Positions 13,347 through 26,178 of a stretch of DNA of 64,000 nucleotides are shown here, piece by piece. How positions within the stretch are numbered: position 1 is the stretch's first letter; each line of letters begins with the position of its first letter. Where the stretch lies: the NCBI GenBank assembly GCA_037389465.1, contig JAZARR010000193.1, positions 2,542,001 through 2,606,000 of the forward strand, given 5' to 3'. The stretch is from Baylisascaris procyonis. Its lineage: Eukaryota; Nematoda; Chromadorea; Rhabditida; Ascarididae. Position numbers and translations under genes: made by a program. Under the pieces are notes generated by a model, which was given only the letters and a program-made list of their open reading frames with translations, was not told the origin of the DNA and searched no databases.

Positions 13347-14164
13347 GTGTTTTCGTTACCTCTTTTTCAATTTTTGAATCATATCAGACAGCATCAATTC
13401 TTGCAGAAAAGTAAAATCGCTTTCCCTGTTCATAAGGCTGCACGTCTTGCCGGCGATCTAGATAGGCAACCGTAGCGATCGGTCTTTATAGATGGTCAAA
13501 GTGGGCAAACTCTAAGGTTTTCCATTTCAGCCTGCTTAAGTCAACACGCTGGCACAAGTTCCATTCATATGTGAGCACACTACTTCCCCCTTCTTTCAAA
13601 TTTTGTAGATCATTATTTTTGGTCAAAATTTGCGCTTTTTTAAATTGTTCACGCACTTTTCCCGCCTTAATTGAAAAGCATGTAGACTATACAGTAATCG
13701 ATGACGATCAAAATGCTTTAGTTCGGATCGCTGATGGTCTACGAATAGATCGTTTGGTTTGTTGTTATTGTTGTTGTTGTTGCAGTGATCGTTCAAGATT
13801 GTCTGTTATCCTGCACTGTACACAACTCTGCGCACATTTTATTATAATCTCAAAAAAAAAAAAAATCATAAACTTCATGCAGGTGGAATCTATACAATTC
13901 CATACCTGTGAGGTTGCACAAACTATAAGGTCAAGCTGAAGATGATACAACATTTTCGGTATAAAGTATTTGCCTAATCGAAACCCATATCATTGTTCGA
14001 GGTTGTTCAGGAAAGGATTGGGAGAGGGAGGGGGAGATGCATTGTGCAGTGTGCACAAGTAGGGGAGGGGAATGAATGGGTTAAAGAATACAAATGTTGC
14101 AATTTCTACTCAACATACTTAATATTCACAAAATACTTTTTAAATAATAATAAAATATAAAAAT

Positions 14165-14353
14165 TTAAATAAAACGATAATATTGTCGATGTCGAAGAGT
14201 ATCTCGAATATATGCGATACAAGTAAGGAATAAAATCACTGCGATCGCTATAACGACACCCAATGAAATCCAATAGCAGATACTCCAATATATTTCTAAA
14301 TGACTAATCAATAATCTTTGTAGTTTGTAGTGAGCATTAAAAAAACACTGTCT
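14165..14353 (-). CDS. Last exon of an unrecognised single-span membrane protein
   Basis: A strong TTTCCTTTCAG acceptor opens onto 62 in-frame codons ending in TAA. The translation has a polar start (RQCFFNAHYKLQRLL), one clear hydrophobic segment of about 23 residues (YWISLGVVIAIAVILFLTC), and a basic Arg/His/Tyr-rich tail ending YYRFI. This looks like the C-terminal exon of a type I or tail-anchored membrane protein. No family was recognised. Upstream exons would lie to the right (14400-18000), where I found no convincing partner. Confidence 0.45.
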   Translation of the reverse strand, partial: RQCFFNAHYKLQRLLISHLEIYWSICYWISLGVVIAIAVILFLTCIAYIRDTLRHRQYYRFI

Positions 14354-14374
14354 CTGAAAGGAAAGCAAAGACAA

Positions 14375-17300
14375 ATAAATCCTTCACATTGTATTGTATT
14401 CTCGAAATAAGGTTTTTTATTTCAGGATCGTGACCCCCCCTCACAACTCCCCCCTCCCCCACCTATTTATCTAACTACATATGATAGGTACTTTTCCAGT
14501 ATTTGTTCAAAAATTTTCAATATTTTTTTAAAAGTTTTAACGATTACTTCAACAAATATTTCAAAATTTCAAGCAAACAACATTTATGGATCCACACATT
14601 TTCATCAAACTTACGGATTTTCTTTGAGAATCTAATTAGAAGAAAAAAAAACGCATTGAAAACATAAATTATAATTTATTCGATAATTGGTGACATTGTA
14701 ACTCGGAATTAAATGAAAAAAAAAAATGTGAATAAATAAATAAAATTTTTTTTAAAAACAAAATACCAAAAAAAAAAAAAATTTCTTCGATCCCATTTTT
14801 TCTCTTTGAAAATTCTAAATATCGAAACTATGACAAGATTATTGATGAAAAGATTTGATTTATTTTATTGCGGAAATAAAAATTATTGAATTAAAGTGAA
14901 AATTAATTTACATAACCGACCACATCAATAAATTAAATATTTAAAATTCAACCAATGAAACGCCTATAATTCCAATATCTACTGAATGCACCGTATATTG
15001 CATAGTATTTCTTAATACTGGGAAAAACCATTTTGAATAATAATATTTTCATCGCAGTATTTTATAATTTCTATAATTAAGTCCAATTTTTTATCGATAT
15101 TAATTAAGTTCCATTCCTAATTTAGTCTATTTTAAAATTTTAATAATGCTTTTGTAAGCAGCTAAAATTGTTATCGTATACTGAATTGAATTATTTGTGG
15201 AATTTTTTAAATTTAATAAATTTTTAACAATTATACAATTAAGGAATTAAATATTTAAGTAATTATTAAACACTAGAATACAATGAATTAAGCGAATATT
15301 AAAAATATTTATTAGAAATGAAAAGTTCGCATAGTATCGGCGAATATTCAACGATGTTATAATCAAACAAAAAAAAAAAGACATTCTAAAGATTACTTCA
15401 AAATTGAACCTCTAGGATCCAATGCGATTGGTCGATTATCAATTAATTCGCCATATATTGGTATCTCTATAATATCGCCTCTTAATAATAATCCCATATG
15501 CAATAAGTACTAGTTTTCTTTATATTTTTAAAGTAATATTCCTGCAAAAGACTGCAAGAATAATATGAAATATAGCCTCGTAAAGTAAGGGGACTGTCGA
15601 GATATCCTCGCTGTGCAGGAAGGAGGGGATGATGGTGAGATAAGAAGGGGGAACCGAATGGGAGGGGGGGGGGGGATTTTCCTCAAAAACAAGGCCCACC
15701 ATGACTTCGCCCCCCTTTCGGATGTGTAGTTTTGTTGCCTCTACTTTTAGATGGACGTTGGCAATGAGATACGGCGGATTTCACTGCTTCTGTATGCGAG
15801 AAATTATTTCTCATTCGTTCTGCATGTGAATATCTTCAGCAGTGTTGGAAGACTGTGGCAAGACGAGACAACATCCACGACAGTGAAATCCTAAATTCAC
15901 GCTCTAGACTCCGAATTCGAAAGAAGATGCAACTCTAGCTGACTCCGACTGCAGAAAAAAAAAAAGAGTTGACTCCTTGAGCTCGATCTCTTTCAGGACA
16001 AGAGATTGAATTCTGAAGGTGAGTCTAGAGTTAACTCCAATGTCCGCTATGTGGTGACTTCTTTCTTATTTTTATTCTGAAGCTTTCCCATAATAGATGC
16101 CACAGATATTATTCCCTAGAGAATCGTAATTCTCCGAATCGTCTCACTTAAGCTCAGTCAAAGTTTTGCCCACAATAAGGATCGAGATCAGATTTAATCC
16201 GGTTCTCTCATTGAAAGATTCCTTAAAGTTATATTGAATTTTCGCAGCTTGTACTTCATGAAGGGTACAAATAAATGATCTTTCTTAGCTATAAAAGAAT
16301 AAAAATTTTTTCAGCTCTTTTTGAAAATTTTTAGAATTAATTCAATGATAAGAAAGAAAAACTGAAATACGAATCTTAAAGTTAAATGTTACATGAACGA
16401 CAATCATAAATGTGATACCTGAAGTGGATGAACCTGAATTATAGTACCATTTATTGTAACAGAAAAAATAGCTATTACAATTCAAACTTCATTGCCACGG
16501 TGATTAGCATTCTCTTTTAAGCTATGAAAGGAAGAGACTATGGAATATAGATTCAGCTAAAACACTGCAAAAAAAAAAACATTGTATTCGCAATTTGAAA
16601 GATAAGGCTAAGTAGGGTGGCAATAAATAGGCTGGTAGGGGAAATGCAATCGGCTGGCAATAGGCTACTAATATAAGTTATCTGTATACAGTAAGTCATT
16701 AGGTAGTCATTACTTACTACATTACTTTTGAGTGTATTCTAGAATAATAGCCATAAAAACTTCAAGCGAAGACGATTGAAGTGGGCAAAAAAAATTATCG
16801 CTGCTATCAGTGATAAAAACAAATCAATACACAAGAGTGTAGTGATAAAAGTAAATTGATAGGTAATGATTTGCATTCGAACAGGTGAGATACTATTTGC
16901 CGCATACTGTTGATAAAAAAATATAGACGAATGTTAGCTGTATCTTTTTAGAACAACAATATAGAGTCGTTGAATCGATATGAAAATATATTGGAGTCGC
17001 TAACTAATATTGGGTTATTATTTTATTACTTATGAAATTATAAATTATTTAAGTTGTTTATTCATAAATATTTTTATTTGATTTATGTGAATTTATTTGA
17101 TTTTAGTAAAAGTTAAGTTTTTTGATAAGTTCTATTAATGATCTTTGATTTTAATTTATTTCCATCTTAATAACGTATATTCAGAGTTTCTAATCAGCTT
17201 AATATTTATTAATATTTAAACGGCACTGGTTTTATTGATCGGTTTTAAATGACACCCTCAAAGGTAAAATGTTGATAACTGCCTTAGGCATTTTCCAACT

Positions 17301-18172
17301 CGGGGATATTGCAGGTTACAATTTGTCTTAATAAGATGGAAGCACTTAGAACTTTCTGTATGGGACTCTCCAGTGATTATATGCGCCTTTATGTTTTTTC
17401 TAGTTTTTTGTTTTCTTTTGCTTATTATAACTTTTTTTCTCTATTAGAATAAGGGAAGTATGAAATAATTGCTATAGAAAACTCCGAGAGAAAAGTACAT
17501 AAACGTATATGTTGATTAATCGATACTATATAAGCAAAGATAAAATTATTCATTCATAAAGATCAATCATTAACACAAAGAATGCAGTTACTTTTATTGT
17601 GGTTAAATTAAAATTTGACTCATACCTCATTGCCTCACCTTTAACTGTTTCCTGAAGACTACAATCGGATCCTAAATAGAAAACTAAAATCCGGAATCTT
17701 GTGGTAAGTAGAAGGATAATTGCAGTAAAATAATAGAGAGGTACAGAATATCAAAGGAAATAGAACAACACAATAATAAATTTATCGCTCGTGATGAGAG
17801 TAGAAACAAATGATATAATTGGAATATAAAAGAGGCAAATGAAGAAAATGCCGATCAAGCATCAATTGCTTATAATAAAAAATGTTGTTGATTTCAAGTA
17901 TGGAAATATCTCGATGAAATATTGAGCTGCTTTAATATACTTCAAAAAAAAATGACGGTAATTCAATTAAATTTACTGTTTTATGCAATAGGTAGGTGAA
18001 TATTTAAATGGTTAGAACTTATAACGATAAGCAAAACCATTATTCCCATTTTAAGTTTAGAAAATTAAAATTCAACGAGAGCTTCTTCTTAATTGTTTAC
18101 TATTATTTTTTATTTGATCAGTGACCTATGCTACTGAAATTTTTTGAAATTTAAATTCGTTGAATCAAATTT
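14375..18172. other. AT-rich intergenic DNA
   Basis: Mainly A and T with many stops in all frames. There is a 12-base G run at 15664-15675. A 10-bp inverted pair CTCTAGACTC/GAGTCTAGAG lies about 120 bp apart near 15902 and 16021. No gene is supported. Confidence 0.55.
18109..18114 (-). terminator. Candidate poly(A) signal of the syntaxin gene
   Basis: An AATAAA hexamer on the minus strand, about 60 nt past the syntaxin stop codon. This is a usual distance for a short nematode 3' UTR. The call rests on position and motif only. Confidence 0.5.
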
Positions 18173-21100
18173 TTAATTTTTTCCACCCAAGATAGCCGTA
18201 AGAATGACAATAATTAAAGCGATAATTAAGATTACGATAACACATAGCACACCACAATAGATCTTCTTGCGTGTTGCCCCCTTGTGATACTGAGCGGCCA
18301 TTCGTGTTAATTTATTGCCTTCTTCAATTATATACGTTGTATCATCCACATTCGTATCTATACGATCGATCATTTCACCCTGAAAAATAGAAAAGAAATT
18401 CTCGCAAAGAAAACTGCAGTACACGTATATATTCAAAAAAATACGGTGTTTACAGTATATATGATATAAATGAGATAATGTCGTCAAAAGTTCTGCAAAT
18501 ATTATTTCAAAAATGAAAACATCTGCAAAAAATAAAAAAAAAAATCGAAGGTTAAATTTATGGGTTTGAAATGGAGAAAAACCAAAAACGATTCCAGGTC
18601 CGTCAGGTATGAAAAAAAAAAAAGCAAAAACATTTTCCAGGTCGTCAGATATGATCGAGAACGATATCGATCAACCACAAACTCTCAAATGAGATCTCCC
18701 AGTAGAAAAGAGCAAATCCACAGAAACTAAGTAACCGACCTACTTAAATAGTATACAAATTGGTGTACTGTAGCAATGTTACTGTGGATTATTGAGTAGT
18801 TGCGAGAAAATTTTGCTAAAAATCATCCCTCAACATGTGGTTAATTCTACATTTAATAAATAAAAAATTTCGCACCTAAACTTTTCAATTTTGCCGTCTC
18901 TCTTCTCTATCAAAAACTATGTTTATCCAATTCCTCTATTGTATGATCAAATGCTTAGATGTTCTCTATTTTATGTTCAATTTATAAAAATACCTGACTA
19001 TGCACAAGAATTGCAAGATCGCTATACATTTCGTTCAATTCGTTTATGCTACTCTCTAATTTTAAAATCTCATTGTGTCTCGATGTGGCATCTTCCAATG
19101 CTGAGCGCATCAATGCTGTCGAAGCCTTTCTGGAATACAATAGAAAAATAATCGCTTATAAATAATTCAATTAGAATTTAAGGATAAGAAAAAAATAAGC
19201 GGGATTAGAACTTTAGTCTTTTATTAAACGAACAGCACTCTTATCCACTCAGCTAAAAAATCTCGAACAAAAATTTCGTATAGACAGCAAATTCTACTTT
19301 CTCTAGTTTGTTCATTAGTCTCACGATCGGAAGGTGAAATGCAAGAGAAAACAAGGGTAAGCCGGCATTTCGTCGATCCATTTTTATTAATTCCATAAAA
19401 GTTCACTAGTGTTTTAACAAAAAATTCTTCCATTAAATTAGTAAATTGATCAATTCCAATATAAAATATTATTATCATTACGAGTAGATATAACAATAAT
19501 ATTAACATAATACAAATTCGTTGAGCTAATTTTCTATATATTTGTTCGAGTTATATAATTTCTTTTGATCATTTCGAGTGAAATCCACTATCAATGACGA
19601 TGAAATTTAAAAAAAAAAAAAGAAGGAATCTTTATATTTGAAAATTGAACGAAAATTTTCAAAAAATCTTTAAACTTCCTGACAATTTTCACCATCTAAT
19701 TATATTTGCATGAAATCAGCTCAAAAAACTATTCATAAAGATCAAAAAGTTTCACTGATTACGTTGTTATAAGTAGAATCAAAACTCATCTACGTTATCA
19801 ACAAAGACCATTCAAATAAGTCTTGCCTATGAAAAATCTGTGTTGATTTCGAATCAACCATAGCATCCACTTCGGACTCACTGAGATGCTCGCCAGCTAA
19901 ATCCAATTGCCTCTTTATTCTACCTGGAAAATATCCATTTAGGAAAGGATATGAGTTTAAACAACGTTTACGGATATACCGAATATTCATCTCATAATTT
20001 CTTTTGTTATCTCAAGTTTTGCTTTATACGGCTCTATTCCATCTTCTAAGCTTTGTTCTAATTTCCAACTTCTCATACAATTAGGGCTCAACATTTGCTT
20101 CATTTATTACAGTACATTCCGTGCAAACGTTATGCATAGAAGATCGTAAATGGACCTAATTAATGAACTGGAATTACTTAGTTTCTAGTAAGCAAATACA
20201 TCCACCATTTCCCCCTTACCACTCCTTCCCCCTTGCCACAAAAGAAAATATTTTCACCGAATAATTAAGACTAATGCATTGAAGAGACTCTGTTATGATG
20301 TATGAAAAATTTTCAAAATATATTTTAAAATGCTTAAAAAAAAGAGTAAATTGATATTATTAATAATATAAAAAACAATACGAAGCCAATCAAATAAATA
20401 TTTATATAAGGTGTAAAATCCTTTGGGAAATTTCTAAATTTTAAATAAATTTTTCGGCACCAGTTCTACGTCTTACATTGAAAAAAAAAAAAAAAAAACG
20501 ATGAATTTGTTGCAAAAAATTTTTTTGACAGCAGTAAATATATTTTTGTCTTTCAATGGTATAGAAATTTGTGCGATAACAATTAAAATATTTATATGAG
20601 ATTTTAATTTGTGCAATCAAAACATTAAAGGATTTCACTAAATTTCTATCATTTTTTTTTTTTTTTTTTTTTTTATTAACGAAGAAATTCCAATCAAGCG
20701 CGAAGTATCAAAATGTCTTACGTAGGGTTATGAATTGATATAGTTAATTCTAAGACTTTCAATTCTAATGTCTACTAACGACAGTATAGCATGAATCCTT
20801 GTTTACTCATTCCTATGAAATCCTTTATTGGCAGATATTGTTGCTTAAGATGGTCGATGCTAGAACAAAATTGAAGTGATGCTGTAACGTCGTTAAAACC
20901 ATCCTCCGAACTATGTATCTTTTAAATTTAAAAAATAAAATATTTTTTAATCATGTAAATAAATTTAAATTTGAAAAAAAATTTGCAAAGAAACCTACTC
21001 GCAACACGACGTCTATAATCAAGTTCTGCATTGCTAAACATTTCAAGTGCATCGGCAAGTTTCTTGATCAACGCTTCAACGTGATGCTTTCGTATACGTA

Positions 21101-21410
21101 GATCGGCACCTCGAATTCCATTTCTTGTCGCATCTTCGATATCATTTTTCATTTTCAATAAACGAGGCTTTAGAATTCCTGTACGATGCCTAATTGCCGT
21201 TATATATTCATCCAATTGTTCCTGAATAATTGAAAGTTATTCCAATTAAAAAATAACCTTAAAAAAGTAGTCGTTATGGTGTTCACTTACGTTAAATATT
21301 ACAAATCAAAGAGTTTATTCTACTACTATTGTCCTCAGCAAAAAAAAACTTCCATATTTTATCTACCCTCTGTTATTGGAAATTATATTTTTTATCAGCA
21401 ATATTTCAGT

Positions 21411-21453
<43 letters not shown>

Positions 21454-22838
21454 ACATATTAAAAGAAAATTCATATTTCCTTCTCAGGTAATCTAAGAAA
21501 ACCTAAATCCTCTCTTACAATAGAATAAAATAGTATGTTAATATAACCACTCTTATTGCAGATCACAACCGCTGATAATTACTGCAATAAATATATTCAA
21601 AAACTAAACGATAACTAAATACTATTAACGATCCATCTTCCTATTTTTTTTTCTTTTTTTTTCTTTCTATTTTACAAAAAAAAAAACAACGATTTTTTAC
21701 CTTATCGGCGATTTCGACGATCGGTTCAGCGAGGATCATATTCTGTTTACTCCGTAATTTTATGATATCTTGTGTTATACTCTCGATTAATTTTCGAGAA
21801 TCTTCCACCTCGAAAAAGAATGAACTATTCGGTTCGGTTACGGAACCATTTTCGAGTACATCCAATCCACCAGATGCATGTTGTTCGGCTTTCCTCTAGA
21901 AACTATTTCTCTTATAATCATTACGATTCATTCAATCAAAAATGCATAAATCCTTTGAAAATTTTTGGGATTTTTTTTTCATCGAAAAACAATATTTATT
22001 ATTGTCATGCGTAAAGAATTGCTGTAAAATTTACTTCAACTTAAAATGGTTAACATTCGTCTAAATATATCGGTGATACTTCAATAGACAAAGTGGACCA
22101 AACCTTTTTCATAAAATTTGTGAAAAAAAAAATTTCAAAATTCCTCATTTCTTAAGAAATAGCGGAAGTTTTTCTTGAATAACCGATTCAGTAAAGAATA
22201 ATTACAAAACAATTATATAAAATCCCTTTTAATGTTTTTTTGATTGTCAGTGTTTATTATTCACTTTGCGGTATTTATATATCATACAATGTGGAAAAAT
22301 GCAGTATTAACTGACGTATGTTTTCTATTCATTCCTATATCTGAACTGCCCCTTAGAATACTAACACCTATATCCCCAAATGCAATCACGATACCGTTTG
22401 ATTCAAATGCTCGCCCACTAATACTGTAAAAAAGTGGACGAAGGCGGCTGGCTAGTAGAGTCAAGCTGTAACTAAACACTACTCTTTTCCAGGTAAATCG
22501 GTTTAGTCCACTTCGAGTATATATAGAATATGTGCACTAAAATCAAACTTCATGTCCTAAATAATGTAATTCAACCAGCTAAACTATTCAACATCACGGT
22601 ATATTGTTTGAGTCTACTTTTTATTATAATACTACAATTGAAATCGGTCTTCGAATGTTCATGTAAAGTTGATTAATATTTAAATAATTACAATTCAAAT
22701 ATTTGAAAGAATAACTGATAATTAATCAAATCTATTTGAGAAATGAAAAATATTCGGAAAGAAACTTTAAAAAGGATAAAAAAGCAAAGAAATTTTGAAG
22801 AAAATTACCCGGAATTCACTCGATCGATCTTTTACCAT
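18173..22838 (-). CDS. Syntaxin (syntaxin-1/unc-64-like Qa-SNARE), complete, 6 exons
   Basis: Exons: 22809-22838, 21701-21895, 20999-21221, 19827-19923, 18994-19129, 18173-18379 (888 nt, 295 aa, close to the 288-291 aa of animal syntaxin 1). The start MVKDRSSEFR resembles MKDRTQELR of syntaxin 1. Residues about 28-150 form the Habc bundle and contain ADLRIRK. RIKRQLDLAGE lies in the linker. The SNARE motif runs from SRHNEILKLESSI through the zero-layer Gln at residue 227 (HSQ|GEMIDRI), followed by a basic RKK and a hydrophobic anchor at about 267-290 with a four-residue tail. Syntaxins drive vesicle fusion at the plasma membrane with SNAP-25 and synaptobrevin. The juxtamembrane region is more diverged than in vertebrate syntaxin 1, so a syntaxin 2/3-like paralogue is possible. 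Intron 4 needs a GC donor. The ATG lies 13 nt after a strong TTATTTCAG acceptor, consistent with trans-splicing. An AATAAA lies at 18109-18114. Confidence 0.93.
19198..19262 (-). tRNA. tRNA-like sequence (probable pseudogene) in syntaxin intron 4
   Basis: The minus strand has an A-box-like TAGCTGAGTGG and, at tRNA spacing, a B-box-like AGTTCTAATCCCGC. Acceptor and T-stem pairing is weak. It lies inside the GC-AG intron 19130-19826, in the same orientation as the host gene. Confidence 0.4.
21414..21448. repeat. (TA)n microsatellite in syntaxin intron 2
   Basis: About 35 bp of TA dinucleotide within the intron 21222-21700. Confidence 0.95.
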
Positions 22839-22851
22839 GATGAATTATTCA
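22839..22851 (-). promoter_or_regulatory. Probable trans-splice acceptor and 13-nt leader of the syntaxin gene
   Basis: TTTTTTATTATTTCAG ends at 22852, 13 nt before the ATG. The first coding exon is only 30 nt. Confidence 0.5.
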
Positions 22852-23377
22852 CTGAAATAATAAAAAAAAAAAATATTTATCAAAGATTATAAATCATAAA
22901 ATTCTTTGAGTGGAATTGAAACAGTTAGCATTTTCTCATAAATATTCGAATCGGAGAAATTCATCAATTTCGAGGGAGTTAAAATGCATCGAATATCTTT
23001 TTATTTAATAAAAAATAATTGCTTGTAAAATTTTAAAAAAAATACTTGCAGAAAAAAAATTGAATATAAACAGCAACGATCAAGAAAAATTTTCGATAGG
23101 GAATTTTGCAGCAATAAGAATGAAATAAAAATAGAGAAAAAAATAAATGCAACGAATTTTCTGCAACAAAAGAAAATAGGATGAAGTGAGTTGCATTTAT
23201 TTTTGAAATATGGTAACCGAGTGATACCATAAAATATCAAAAAGAAATTTTTTTTTAGAAAACCGCAAAAGATATGATAATTAACGAGAAATAAAATAGT
23301 GCAAATAATTTGTATTATGCTGCAATTGTGCAAATCACTTCACAGGCAATTCACGTGAGCACACATCGTCTTTCAAA

Positions 23378-23416
23378 TCAAAAAATAAAAATAAAAATAA
23401 AAATAAAAATAAAAAA
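23378..23416. repeat. (AAAAT)n microsatellite
   Basis: About seven AAAAT units. Further down, 23530-23640 holds loose repeats of ATTTATAAATAAAACTTTGT. Confidence 0.9.
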
Positions 23417-23882
23417 TCGAATGTGTCAAATTTGTGTCAAATTTCATGAGGCGGAAATATATTTTCCTAACCAATTCGATTGCTAATACTGAAATTACTT
23501 ACTATCTATTCATTGAGGTAAACGATGCTTATATATTTATAAATAAAACTTTGTAAATATTTATAAATAAAACTTTGTAAATTTTGTAAATAAAACCTTA
23601 AGTAGTAAATATATTTGAAATAAAACGTTGTAAAAATTTTACAATCATTCATTTCTTCTAAGAAAAAAATTTAACCATATTTGCTATTATTGTTCTAAAA
23701 ATGAACGAAATTCGAAATAAAGAGTTTCATTTTTCGAACGTAATGAAAAACACTTTCAAAAGAATTTCTTAGGCGATTTCTTATTCAAATTTTTAAAGTT
23801 TGCCAGAGATGCAGATAATAGCAATCATTTATTGATTTTTTTTTTCTATATGACTATTAAGTATCAATAAAAATTTTTTTTT

Positions 23883-24092
23883 GATGATCTACAATAATCT
23901 ATAAAAAATCCATAAAAATTTCTGTAATGATCCATAATAATCTATAAAAAATCCATAAAAATTTCTGTAATGATCCATAATAATCTATAAAAAATCCATA
24001 AAAATTTCTGTAATGATCCATAATAATCTATAAAAAATCCATAAAAATTTCTGCGATGATCCATAATAATCTATAAAAAAAAATCCATTAAA
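23883..24092. repeat. 43-bp minisatellite, nearly five copies
   Basis: The unit TTTCTGTAATGATCCATAAT and the AATCTATAAAAAATCCATAAAAA that follows it repeats head to tail with a 43-bp period. Inner copies are almost identical and the outer ones diverged. It lies in the region upstream of syntaxin. Confidence 0.95.
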
Positions 24093-25258
24093 ATTCTTCT
24101 AAAAATGGATCTTTTTTCTAGTGACTTATTGGGAAAAAATAATCTAATATAGCGATGCACTAATGATATCCATTGATAATAACGTCATCAGTGTTGAATA
24201 AGATTGCCTTCTGAGTGATAAATGAACAGAATTTTTAGGGCGATATGACAACGCGAAAAAGATCAGAAGGTGGGAAAATTTTTTTAAATGTAGTATCAAT
24301 CATTTGTGATATGAGGAAAAAAGTAATTCGCGGAATTTGCAGTCTGACCTTTTGCTGTTTAAGAATCAACTGTTCAAGATGTTATATGCCGGAAATTAGT
24401 CTACTTTCAACCATTTATAAGCGTGAGAAAAAGATCGCCAGAACATCGAAGAACATTAAATTTGCTTAATAATGCCTAGTAGAGAAAGTAAAGAATTAAG
24501 GTTCGTATAACATTGGTATAAGAATCGACCCATTAGAATAATTTAAAAAATTTTCTTACCCGAGTAAAATAATGGGGATGTTTTTGAGAGATATTCTCTT
24601 TTATAAGTTTCATAAGAACAACTAATTGGAAAAGATGTTTTATAGTATCGTTTGATAATTTGGTTGATTTTATACGTCTCAATATGAATGAAACAATTTT
24701 GCAAAAATTTTTCAAGGAAGTTTTCGTTTATTTCAGTGATATTTTTTCTCACTTACGTATAGATGGAGTCTTATAAGAAAATCTATCTTATCACCGTGGG
24801 AAATTGAGCATGAATTTAAAAGTAATTGTCATACAGTATTCTATTTTTACCAAATAACTTCATTTTTCAAAATTGAGATATAAAACAGCGAATAAGTATG
24901 TTATCATTTTTATCAAATAAACTCGCGAGATTACTGCTGATAGATAAACGCTTTAATTTGCAACATAATTTGAACGCAAATTACAACACAACATGAAGAG
25001 CATAAATGTTGGAAAGGAGAGAACATCGTGTGAGGATTGTGTTGGGACCTTGAGCAAACACACTTTCGGTCAATAGACGAATGACTATAACAAAACGCAA
25101 CTAACAACACCTCGTGTTATAATCGAATCTAGCGAATAATCGAATAGACCCGAACAATAGCAGTTGATTTTCGTTAAAAATCCAGCGATGATCACTCGAT
25201 GATTAAATGACAATTAAATCCAATCATATAACGGTTAAAAACCCAACATTGATATGTG

Positions 25259-25286
25259 CCTAATATCTATTTCTATAGATATTAGG
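25259..25286. repeat. Perfect 12-bp inverted repeat with a 4-nt loop
   Basis: CCTAATATCTAT and its exact reverse complement flank TTCT. It is AT-rich, so it could be chance, but pairing is perfect. Confidence 0.8.
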
Positions 25287-26082
25287 TGAATCTATAGAAT
25301 AATGGAAAATTCATGGAAGCATTGAATTAAATTTATTTACTCGAAAAGAGAAGACTATAGAGTCGATTCGTAACAATACTCGATGAATTTACTTGTAATT
25401 TAGATGTTATAAGCTTAAATTTCAACAATAATTTTTATTTGCATATTCATTAATATCCTTTTCGATGAATGAAATAATTCTAATTGTTGATGATAACATG
25501 AAACCAACTGAAAAATTTATAAACATAAAGAAAAATTAGAGAAAATATTGGCTGAGAGATGCATCATCGCATCGTAAATTATTTCAACTTAGAAATATTC
25601 GATTTTTTCTTCTCAATTTTTCAACACTACAATATCGATCCTATATGTGCTCGAAATAGAGTTAACAATAACGACGAATATAGAAGTAATCAAATGAATG
25701 ATTGATTAATCAATGCTCACGAGTGATCCCAATAGAAAGTTCCCATCAGATCATCGAATCATCGATTCTACCCTTTAATGCTAGAGTAAGGTAGTGGATT
25801 CTACTCTTCCTCTAAGCTCTGAAATAACGTTTGCTAATTAAATAGCTTTTCCTTCAATAAAGAAACTTGCTGCGTACTTAATTTTCGACTGGAAAAAGGA
25901 GGTTTACAGGAAATGAAAAGGAATGCGGGAAGATGGAAATAAATGTGGGAAAATGAAAAGGAAATGAGTTGCAGTGTGAGAATTCTGGTGGCAAATTGCA
26001 GTTACCGACTGCACTGAATAACTAAAGCTTTGCGTATTTATGAGTCATCCATGTTGACCAAGCGCAATGAGGGCTATGTGTG

Positions 26083-26178
26083 TGTGTGTGTGCGTGTTTG
26101 TGTGCGTATACTACCTCGGAATGAAACTTCTGTGTGTGTGCGTGTTTGTGTGGGTATACTACCTCAGAATGAAACTTC
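26083..26178. repeat. 48-bp GT-rich tandem duplication
   Basis: Two near-identical 48-bp units, each a TGTGTG/CGTGTTTGTG stretch followed by GTATACTACCTCRGAATGAA and ACTTC. They are preceded by a short GT microsatellite. Confidence 0.9.

Noticed and set aside
13738..13800. Gln-rich tract as part of a coding exon
   Set aside because: The repeat is interrupted by a stop in the Gln frame and has no flanking coding sequence.
23883..24092. Regular repeats resembling a CRISPR array
   Set aside because: Units are directly adjacent without unique spacers, and the genome is eukaryotic.
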